From assembly GCA_016201355.1 (NCBI GenBank), contig JACQCY010000051.1, positions 1 to 14,035 on the forward strand: a stretch of DNA of 14,035 bases. Direction: 5' to 3'. The DNA is from Candidatus Yonathbacteria bacterium (lineage in GTDB: Bacteria; Patescibacteriota; Minisyncoccia; Phycocordibacterales; UBA1550). Positions 5,944-13,600 of this stretch are shown here, piece by piece (positions within the stretch are counted from its first letter, which is position 1; every line of letters begins with the position of its first letter). Both the position numbers and the translations under genes were made by a program. The notes below the pieces were generated by a model. The model saw nothing but the letters and a program-made list of their open reading frames with translations. It searched no databases and was not told the origin of the DNA.

Positions 5944-6011
5944 AATAGAAGTTACCAAGGGCGGGCTCTTTTGGAGTGATGCATTAAGGCCCGCCCTTGG
6001 TAACTTCTATT
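5944..6011. repeat. Conserved hairpin element, copy 2, between sufB and sufS
   Basis: Perfect 23-bp arms 5944-5966 and 5989-6011 with a 22-base loop (5967-5988). The segment AAGTTACCAAGGGC is identical to the element at 2953. Read on the minus strand, the loop CTTAATGCATCACTCC matches the plus-strand loop of copy 1 (CTTAATGCACCACTCTCC). The inner stem is GGGC/GCCC here but ACCC/GGGT in copy 1, i.e. changed on both sides. Neither strand carries a T run after the stem, so this copy is not a standard terminator; it lies inside an apparent operon and might modulate read-through or mRNA stability. Confidence 0.75.
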
Positions 6012-6032
6012 AATTCATTTGAAACTTGAAAT

Positions 6033-7397
6033 TTAAGATTTGAAATTCTCGCAGGTATTTCCCATTTCTATTGAAATAAGCTTATTGAATTCGACCGCGT
6101 ATTCAATAGGAAGCTCCTTGACGATAGGATTTGCAAAACCAGATACCACGAGACGAACTGCTTCTTGTTCTGAAAAACCTCGCGTCTTAAGATAAAAGAT
6201 TTCCTCCTCTCCAATACGCCCGATATGCGCTTCGTGAGAAATATCAACATTATCGTTTGCATTTTTTACTGAAGGAAATGAGTTTGCCTGCGATGCATTA
6301 TCCAAGAGAAGAGAGTCGCATACGAGCGATGATTTTGTGTCGAATGCTTCTTTTGAGACTTTGATGAGTCCGCGATAGTTTGCAATACCGCCATCTTTTG
6401 AAATAGATTTTGAGTAGATCGTAGAAGTGGTATGAGGGGCGAGATGGATTGCTTTTGCGCCTGTGTCTTGCACTTGTCCTTTCCCCGCAATGACAAGGCC
6501 AAGGTTGTCCGCGCGCGCTCCCTCGCCCACAAGGACAGAAGAAGGATAGAGCATAGTCACTCCCGAGCCCATATTCCCGTTTACCCATTTTATCTCTGCG
6601 TCTTTTTCGACAATGGCGCGTTTGGTGTTGAGGTTGTAGGTATTGAGTGACCAATTTTCGATACTGATATAACGAACTTTTGCTTTGGGAAGAACAAAGA
6701 TTTCCACGCATCCGGCGTGCAGTGATGAGAAATTATATTTTGGCGCAGAACACCCTTCGATATAGTCCACCTCCGATCCTTCATCAGCGATAATAAGCGT
6801 ATGCTCAAATTGCGCGCTCCGTTCTCTCTGCATACGAAAATATGCTTGGAGGGGTTGCCCGACCTTGACTCCCTTTGGCACATAGATAAATGTCCCTCCG
6901 CTCCAGACTGCCATATGGAGCATCGTGAATTTATGGTCATCTACGGGCACGCATTTGGTCATAAAATATTTCTGAACAAGATCGGGATATTTTTGCAGGG
7001 CAACATCCATATTTTCAAAGATAACTCCTTTGTCAGCGAGAGATTGTTTGAGGCGATGATAGACGCTTCCCGAATCATACTGCGCCCCCACTCCACCAAG
7101 GTATTCGCGTTCGGCTTTTGGTATGCCGAGTTTCTCAAAAGTATCGCTAATTTTCGAAGGAAGTTTTTCCCATACATCGGATTCGGCAACTCCGGGGTCA
7201 GCATAATAATTTATGTTCTCAAGGTCAAGATTGGCGAGGGATGGACCAAAGGATGGCATCGGCACTTTTTTGTACAGAGCAAAAGCCACCAGTCGCTTCT
7301 CAAGCATCCATTCTGGTTCTTTTTTTGTCGCCGAAATATGGCGGATAAGATCTTCTGAAATCCCCTTGTTTTGCAAGGTCTTTTTTCCCTTATGCAT
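6033..7397 (-). CDS. sufB: Fe-S cluster scaffold protein SufB
   Basis: 454 residues from the ATG at 7397, a full SufB. N-terminal helical part includes KKEPEWMLEKRL (about 25-36), followed by the right-handed beta-helix core with repeated polar strands. Conserved residues include the cysteine in SSLVCDSLLLD (C360, aligning by motif with E. coli Cys405) and the His-Glu pair in SHEAHIGRIGEEEIFYL (H388, E389), which in E. coli sit where the nascent cluster forms. The C-terminus shows the family ending ELPIEYAVEFNKLI. A TTG at 7433, 3 bases after the rpoD stop, would add 12 residues and is a real alternative start; neither has a Shine-Dalgarno. No sufD gene accompanies it, so a SufB homodimer with SufC is possible (inference). 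Gap to rpoD is at most 39 bases. Confidence 0.94.
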   Translation of the reverse strand: MHKGKKTLQNKGISEDLIRHISATKKEPEWMLEKRLVAFALYKKVPMPSFGPSLANLDLENINYYADPGVAESDVWEKLPSKISDTFEKLGIPKAEREYLGGVGAQYDSGSVYHRLKQSLADKGVIFENMDVALQKYPDLVQKYFMTKCVPVDDHKFTMLHMAVWSGGTFIYVPKGVKVGQPLQAYFRMQRERSAQFEHTLIIADEGSEVDYIEGCSAPKYNFSSLHAGCVEIFVLPKAKVRYISIENWSLNTYNLNTKRAIVEKDAEIKWVNGNMGSGVTMLYPSSVLVGEGARADNLGLVIAGKGQVQDTGAKAIHLAPHTTSTIYSKSISKDGGIANYRGLIKVSKEAFDTKSSLVCDSLLLDNASQANSFPSVKNANDNVDISHEAHIGRIGEEEIFYLKTRGFSEQEAVRLVVSGFANPIVKELPIEYAVEFNKLISIEMGNTCENFKS

Positions 7398-7436
7398 CGG
7401 AATTACTTTACCATATTTTTTACCAATTGACAACTT

Positions 7437-8711
7437 TTAGTAACTTCGCAACTTATTCACCTTTTTATGCGCGCGGATCTTTTCAATCGCCTTTGCTTCT
7501 ATTTGGCGGATGCGTTCGCGGGTAACACCGAACTCCTTTCCCACTTCTTCAAGCGTGTGTACGATACCGTTCGTGAGGCCGTGGCGCATTTCAAGAATCT
7601 TTCGTTCTTTTTCCGAGAGATCTTCCATAATCTCTTTCACTTGATCGGAGAGAATTCGCTGAGCAGATTCTTGCGCCGGAGAGAGGATCTCTTCATCTGC
7701 GATAAATTCACCAAGGGTTGATTTCTCACTATCATCACCGATTGGTTTTTCGAGTGATACGGTGTCGTGGTCGATATTTCTAATGGTGTAGATTTTTGAA
7801 ACATCAAGCCCCATCTCAATGGCTATTTCTTCGGGAAGCGGTTCGCGCCCGAGGTCTTGAGAGAGCCGACGCACGACTTGTTTATATTTAGAAATAGTTT
7901 CCACCATATGCACGGGGATGCGAATGGTGCGCGATTGGTCGGCAAGAGCGCGAGTGATCGCTTGGCGAATCCACCATGTCGCATAGGTTGAAAATTTATA
8001 TCCTTTTTCCCATTCGAATTTTTCAACCGCCTTAAAGAGCCCGAGGTTTCCTTCTTGGATAAGGTCAAGAATGGTGAGATCGGCGCTTCTCCCGACATAT
8101 TTTTTTGCAATAGAAACCACGAGACGGAGGTTGGCGCGCGCGAGAATATTTTTTGCTTCTTCGTCTCCCTGCTCTATGCGTTTGGCGAGATCGCGTTCTT
8201 CCGCCGCTTGAATGAGCGGGTACTGTCCGATTTCCTTTAAATACATCTGAATAGAGTCATATGATGAGTCCCCGCTTTTGTAAGTGTATTTTTTATGCGT
8301 GAGTACTTCCTCGGGCTCTATATTAAGCAGTCCCCCGCTTTCAAGCACATCAATACCCGCTTCACTGAATCTTCCATAGAGTTCATCAAGAAACAACACA
8401 TCATTTTCGATTTGAGGGAATTCTTTGATGATCTCATTGAAGGTGATGAACCCGCGCGTGCGTCCTTTTGAGATAAGACGATTTGCCTTTTCTTTCCACT
8501 GAGCGGTATCTTTCGATTTCCTCTGTTTTTGAAGGAAGGTTTTCTTCTTTGCGAGATTGGTCTTCTTCCAAGAAGGCGCTTTTTTTATCAAACTTTTTTT
8601 CTTTGCGGGCGCTCTTTTAAGAGAAATCTTCTTTGTCTTCTTTGAAATCTTTTTTACCACTTTTGCTTTTACCATTTTTTTCTTCATTTTTTTCTTTGTT
8701 TTTTTTGTCAT
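7437..8711 (-). CDS. rpoD: RNA polymerase primary sigma factor (sigma-70, RpoD)
   Basis: 424 residues. 1-67 form a lysine-rich tail (MTKKTKKKMKKKM...), about 70-135 resemble region 1.1, 151-185 are region 1.2, 190-268 region 2 with DLIQEGNLGLFKAVEKFEW and YKFSTYATWWIRQAI (core binding, -10 recognition and melting), about 270-345 region 3, and 350-415 region 4 with the helix-turn-helix LEEVGKEFGVTRERIRQIE that reads the -35 box. This is the housekeeping factor, consistent with the TTGAnA/TATAAT-type promoters above. The frame extends to 8807 but would overlap dnaG; ATG 8711 starts 25 bases after the dnaG stop. No Shine-Dalgarno. Pairing with dnaG recalls the dnaG-rpoD part of the macromolecular synthesis operon; no rpsU precedes it here. 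Confidence 0.95.
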   Translation of the reverse strand: MTKKTKKKMKKKMVKAKVVKKISKKTKKISLKRAPAKKKSLIKKAPSWKKTNLAKKKTFLQKQRKSKDTAQWKEKANRLISKGRTRGFITFNEIIKEFPQIENDVLFLDELYGRFSEAGIDVLESGGLLNIEPEEVLTHKKYTYKSGDSSYDSIQMYLKEIGQYPLIQAAEERDLAKRIEQGDEEAKNILARANLRLVVSIAKKYVGRSADLTILDLIQEGNLGLFKAVEKFEWEKGYKFSTYATWWIRQAITRALADQSRTIRIPVHMVETISKYKQVVRRLSQDLGREPLPEEIAIEMGLDVSKIYTIRNIDHDTVSLEKPIGDDSEKSTLGEFIADEEILSPAQESAQRILSDQVKEIMEDLSEKERKILEMRHGLTNGIVHTLEEVGKEFGVTRERIRQIEAKAIEKIRAHKKVNKLRSY

Positions 8712-8736
8712 ATATATGATAAAGGGAAGATTAAAA

Positions 8737-10491
8737 TTAAAAGGAATGCAGTTTCTTTGAAATTTCTTGACATTCAGCAAGAAGTTTTTGAGCTTCTTCG
8801 AGGTCATTGTCTCTTTCGGCTTGTTTTAATTGTCCCATCTTCTTGATAAACTGATTGCGAATCGTTTCTTCTTTAAGGGTCTTAAATAATTCGTCCAGTT
8901 CTTTTTGGAGCGTACCTTGCGTTCCTTGCCATCTCGTTTCCGCTTCAAAAATAAGTATGTCGCATTCTTGTGGCGTTCTCTTTTGTTCCTTTTCTCCTTC
9001 GCGAAACTTTTCAAGGAGCGCGCGATACTTTTCTCCGTTGGTGACTCCGGGCGAAGGCAGTCCTTCCTGCCACAAGAGTGTCCCTTCAATGATGCGCATA
9101 ATACGCGCACGGCGAGACAAGAGAGGAATATCGTCGTCTTTGTTCTTTTCACGCACTCGCTCGTTTTGAGACACTCCTGTTCCGTGTTTCCTCACCTCTT
9201 CCCAAATAGGATCTTCTCTCATATTGAGTATCTTTGCGACTTGTCCGACAAAATGTCCTTGGTCGAGCATACTTTTGAGTTCGGAGACGAAAGGAATGAT
9301 CATCTCAGATATTTTCGAGCGGAGGATATTCTTGTCGGTGTATCGCTTTGGCAAAAGCTCAAGATAGAAATCGATTACATGACGCGCTTCGCTCACCTCT
9401 TTTTTCCATAACTCCGGGTCTTTCTTTACCATCTCCGCGGGGTCCATTTTGTGAGGAAGTCCCACAACGCGGACTGACATATCTTGCGAAAGCGCAAGCA
9501 GGATACCTTTTTGAACAGCAGTAATTCCCGCGTCATCGGCATCGAATGCGAGTATGATATTTTTTGTGAACCTTTTGATAAGCGCGATATGTTCCACGGT
9601 GAGCGCGGTTCCCGATGAAGCGACCGTATTTTGCACTCCCGCTTGATGGGAGAGGATGAGGTCTATTTGCCCTTCGACGATAACGACACTATCGAGGCGA
9701 CGGATTGCTTCGCGCGCTTGGTAAAAACCAAAAAGCGCGCGAGATTTATGGAAGATTTCCGTCTCGGGGCTGTTTACATATTTTGCGAGGCCCGCCCCGC
9801 GAAACGATGCGTCTTTTGCGGGGACGGTTGTCCCGACCGTTTTCCCTTTTTGTTCATCCAAGATGCGCCCAGAAAAAGCAATCACCCTCCCCCCGCTATC
9901 GGTAATAGGAAACATTATGCGTCCGCGAAAGCGATCATAAACCCCTTTGGGAGAGCGGATGATGAGGCCAGCGCGCTCCAGAGTGTTTTCGGTGACCCCT
10001 CCTTTATTCATAAGGAAATCAGAAGTTGCGCGCCACTCATCAGGAGCAAAACCAATGCGGAAATTTTTGACGGTTTGGGTGGTGATACCGCGTTCTTTGA
10101 TATACGAAGTTGCGCGCGGAAATTTTGGCAAGACTGCTTCGTAAAACTTGCTCGCAAGATCAAGCGCGCGGTATATTTCTTCCCTGGTATCTTTTTCTTT
10201 TTTCGGTTCGCGCGTGAGCTCTATCCCCGCTTGTTCGGCAAGAATTTTGAGTGCTCCCGAAAAATCGAGTCCCTCTATTTCCTCAACAAAAGAGAAAACA
10301 TCCCCTCCTCTGTTGCACCCAAAGCAATGATATGTTTGTCGCGAAGGTGAAACGAAGAATGAGGGAGTATTCTCGTTGTGAAAGGGGCACCTTGCTTTAT
10401 AGTTACTGCCCGCGCCTTCAAGCTTGAGATATTTCCCTATAATATCCACGATATTGATTCGAGATTTTATTTCTTCAGTGATGGAAGACAT
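8737..10491 (-). CDS. dnaG: DNA primase DnaG
   Basis: A 584-residue primase making RNA primers at the replication fork. The N-terminal zinc ribbon is C35, H38, C56, C59 (CPFH and CFGC). The catalytic core follows from about 110 (RFRGRIMFPI at 187-196). The TOPRIM domain has VEGQID (272-277, E273) and AFDADDAG (315-322, metal-binding aspartates); the first motif is more often VEGYMD. A stretch of about 20 extra residues (roughly 212-236, rich in Gly/Thr/Ala) lies before KYVNSPET, compared with the usual short loop. The C-terminal helical part (from about 460) would bind helicase. The ATG at 10491 is the family start (MSSITEEIKSRINIVDIIG); no Shine-Dalgarno precedes it, only A/T-rich sequence of element copy D. 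Confidence 0.95.
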   Translation of the reverse strand: MSSITEEIKSRINIVDIIGKYLKLEGAGSNYKARCPFHNENTPSFFVSPSRQTYHCFGCNRGGDVFSFVEEIEGLDFSGALKILAEQAGIELTREPKKEKDTREEIYRALDLASKFYEAVLPKFPRATSYIKERGITTQTVKNFRIGFAPDEWRATSDFLMNKGGVTENTLERAGLIIRSPKGVYDRFRGRIMFPITDSGGRVIAFSGRILDEQKGKTVGTTVPAKDASFRGAGLAKYVNSPETEIFHKSRALFGFYQAREAIRRLDSVVIVEGQIDLILSHQAGVQNTVASSGTALTVEHIALIKRFTKNIILAFDADDAGITAVQKGILLALSQDMSVRVVGLPHKMDPAEMVKKDPELWKKEVSEARHVIDFYLELLPKRYTDKNILRSKISEMIIPFVSELKSMLDQGHFVGQVAKILNMREDPIWEEVRKHGTGVSQNERVREKNKDDDIPLLSRRARIMRIIEGTLLWQEGLPSPGVTNGEKYRALLEKFREGEKEQKRTPQECDILIFEAETRWQGTQGTLQKELDELFKTLKEETIRNQFIKKMGQLKQAERDNDLEEAQKLLAECQEISKKLHSF

Positions 10492-10496
10492 GGTTT

Positions 10497-10592
10497 AAAA
10501 ATTTTTAATTTTTAATTTTAAATTTTAAAAATAAATAACTCAAATGTCTCAATGTTTTAAAATTAAGACATTAAAAATTGATTTGAAATTTG
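10497..10592. repeat. A/T-rich palindromic element, copy D
   Basis: Occupies the dnaG-proximal half of the 185-base gap between rpoC and dnaG. AATGTCT (10543-10549) pairs with AGACATT (10566-10572) around CAATGTTTTAAAATTA, flanked by A/T runs and TTGATTTGAAATTT. Its reverse complement aligns with copy B and directly parallels copy C. The rest of the gap (10593-10676) holds a slightly more G/C-rich stretch, a 16-base palindrome and more AAATTT-type sequence; I see no clear promoter or terminator there. Confidence 0.65.
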
Positions 10593-10621
10593 CGCCGCGT
10601 TTTAATGGACATCTTGTGGCA

Positions 10622-10637
10622 TGATTTTGCAAAATCA
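10622..10637. repeat. Perfect 16-base palindrome downstream of rpoC
   Basis: TGATTTTGCAAAATCA is self-complementary over all 16 bases. It lies 40 bases after the rpoC stop and about 130 bases before the dnaG start. It could be an operator-like site for dnaG or just part of a decayed palindromic element; no T run makes it a terminator. Confidence 0.4.
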
Positions 10638-10676
10638 AAATTTGAAATTTAAAATTCTAAAACCCAATTTAGTGAA

Positions 10677-13600
10677 CTAAACAGTTTCTTCCTGTTTATC
10701 CCCCGGAAGCCTATCCTTGTTCTGGTGCGAACCGAATCCTGTTCCTGCGGGAATCAAATTTCCAATAATGACATTTTCTTTGAGTCCGCGGAGCGTATCT
10801 ACTTTTCCGCAGATAGCGGTATTAATAAGAATACGGGTCGTGTTCTCGAACGATGCGGCCGATAGCCAACTCTTTGTCGTGAGCGCGACTTCGGAAATAC
10901 CAAGGACTACTGGTTCAGCTTTTGCTTTTTGTCCTCCTGCAGCCTCCGCGCGTTTATTTTCTTTGATGAACTCTCCTTGCTCCACTATCTCGCCTGCATT
11001 AAAGCTGGAATCCATCGATTCTCTAATCTTAAGTCTCGAGAACATCTGACGAATGATCACTTCAATGTGCTTGTGCGATATTGAGGCGCCTTGTAGCTCA
11101 TAGATCTTAAGAATTTCAGTGATGATATAATCTTCTGCCGCATCTTTTCCCGCGTACTGAAAGACTTCATCAATATCCGCAGAACCATCTGAAAGGAGTT
11201 GCCCTTTGTTTACCGTATCTCCTATTTTTACAAAAGATGTTCGTTTCATCGATGTCTCGTATTCCATCGCATCTCCCTTTTTCTTGCTCTCTCCTTCTGT
11301 AGGGAGTATGACTATTTTGAGTTTTTTCTCATCTTTCATAACTTCGGTGACTACCCCGTTTGTGTGGGAAACGATAGCAAGACTCTTTGGCATACGGCGT
11401 TCAAAGATTTCTTCGACACGAGGGAGACCCATCGTAATATCTCCTCCTGCCGATGCAACGCCTCCGGCGTGGAATGTTCTCATCGTAAGCTGAGTCCCCG
11501 GTTCACCGATCGCTTGCGCCGCGATAACACCAACCGGCTCGCCAATCTTGATGAATTCGTTTCTTCCTGTGTCAAGTCCGTAGCACTTGCGACAGATTCC
11601 ATAGACCGTACGACAGATGAGGGGCGAGCGGACGAGAGCTGAGGTGATCCCGAGAGCTTCTGCTTTTTGAGCATCCTTTTTGGTCATAAGGTGGCCTTTC
11701 TCAAAGAGAACAGCGCCGTTTGCCGTCTTAAGGTCTTCTGCGATCGTGCGCCCGCGGAGATTTTGAGCAAAAGGGATATCAAATCCGACCAAGTTTTCTT
11801 TCTTGATGTTTTTGCCCTCTTTTGTCTTGCAATCTTCTTCGGTAATGATTGCATCCTGCGCGACATCCACGATACGGCGAGTGAGGTACCCTGCTTTTGC
11901 TGTTTGGAGAGCGGTGTCCGCAAGTCCTTTTCGTGAGCCGTGTGTCGTTACGAAATACTCTACGGGAGAGAGCCCTTCTTTCATTGAGGGAATAACAGGG
12001 AAATCAAGCGTGCGTCCGGCTGTGTTGACGATGAGTCCATACATACCGCCCATAATGACAATCTGAGAGATTGAACCGCGCGCTCCCGATTTAAGCATAT
12101 CTTCGACAGAACCATTTTTTTCAAGAGTTCCCGGCATCATCTTTTCGATCTTATTGCGCGCGTCTTGCCATATTTCGATGGTGCGAGCATAGCGCTCGTC
12201 TTCCGAGAGCAGTCCTTCATTGTATTCTCCGCGGGTCACTTCTGCTTCCTCGCGCGCCGCAGTGATGGTGGCTTGTTTTTCGGCAGGGATTTTGATCTCA
12301 TCGATACCCCAGGTAATACCAGACTTTGCTACATACTTGAAGCCAAAATCTTTTATTTTGTCGAGAATGGCAGGGGTTGCGTCGATGCCGTGGGTATTAA
12401 TTATTTCATCAATAATATTCTCGAGTTCTTTCTTGGTAATGTCTTTATTGACATAAGGGAAATTTGAAGGAAGGACGCTGTTAAAGAGGAGTCGCCCGAC
12501 AGAAGTTTCAAAAACCTTGCCTTCAAATGTCTTATATTTTGGAGTTTCCGTCCCCATTACTTTGATCTTTGCGTGGTAACTTACGACACCAAAATCGTGC
12601 GCGGTAATAGCGCTGTTTGGTGTTGAAAAGAATTTTCCTTCACCTTTATCTCCTTCAACGATCTTTGTCATTGAATAACACCCAAGAGGTATGTCAAGTT
12701 TTGGGTTTACAATAGGGTCGCCACTTCCGGGACCGAGAAGATTTTTGTTGGAGGCCATAAGATCGCCCGCTTCTTTCTGCGCTTCATCCGAGAGAGGGAC
12801 ATGCACAGCCATCTGGTCTCCGTCAAAGTCCGCATTAAATGCCGTACAGACGAGCGGGTGCACTTGAATCGCATTGCCTTCGATAAGGATAGGGTGAAAA
12901 GCTTGAATGCCAAGACGATGAAGTGTTGGCGCGCGATTCAAGAGGACATATTTCCCTTCAATCACTTTTTCGAGAATTGCCCATACTTCAGGGACTTGGT
13001 CATCAATGATTTTGTTGGCACCACGGATATTATAGGCAAGCTCGCGCTCGAGGAGTTTTGAGATGACAAAAGGGCGAAAGAGCTCGAGCGCCATATGTTT
13101 AGGAAGCCCACACTGATTGAGGTGGAGCCTTGGTCCGACGACGATTACGGAACGACCCGAGTAGTCAACGCGTTTTCCGAGAAGGTTTTGACGGAAAAGA
13201 CCCTGTTTCCCTTTGAGCGAGTCTGCAAGAGATTTAAGAGTGCGTTTCTGTGCTTTGTTCATTACAGCGGATTGCGCTCGTCTGATCGAGTTGTCGATAA
13301 GAGAGTCAACCGCTTCCTGCAGGATGCGTTTTTCATTACGGAGAATGACTTCCGGAGCGCCAATTCCTTTGAGTTTTTTGAGGCGATTATTACGGTTGAT
13401 AACACGACGATAGAGATCGTTGACATCAGAGGTCGCGTGCCTGCCACCTTCGAGCGCTACCATAGGACGAAGCGCGGGAGGAATAACGGGAATTGATGTC
13501 AAGAACATCCATTCAGGGCGTACGCCTGACTTTATCATTGAATTCACGATAGCAAGACGCTTGCTCACTTTTTGTCGGTCGGTCGCCCCCGCTCTCTCAA

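Noticed and set aside
5925..5965. Promoter for sufS within the hairpin region (TTGGTA with TATTAA on the minus strand)
   Set aside because: The -10 match is poor and transcription would start at or after the start codon.
2953..6011. Integron attC or IS200/IS605-type ends for the hairpin pair
   Set aside because: The outer GTTACCA does not fit the GTTRRRY core, there is no conserved bulge pattern, and no integrase or transposase gene is in the window.
6801..7358. 185-codon open frame on the plus strand
   Set aside because: Antisense to sufB, whose reading frame is intact and conserved.
7398..7433. TTG start extending sufB by 12 residues
   Set aside because: ATG at 7397 is a better codon and the conserved part begins after it. 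The close spacing to the rpoD stop keeps the TTG possible, so it is noted in the gene entry.
8712..8807. Upstream extension of rpoD overlapping the end of dnaG
   Set aside because: The added residues are encoded by the dnaG 3' end and the A/T-rich spacer; the ATG at 8711 fits the non-overlapping layout.
9631..10350. 239-codon open frame on the plus strand
   Set aside because: Antisense to dnaG, whose motifs are complete. No recognisable domain, start signal or promoter; a by-product of codon bias on the other strand.
10492..10676. Promoter for dnaG in the rpoC-dnaG gap
   Set aside because: TTGAGA occurs on the minus strand, but no acceptable -10 box lies 16-18 bases downstream; the A/T richness gives many weak partial matches.
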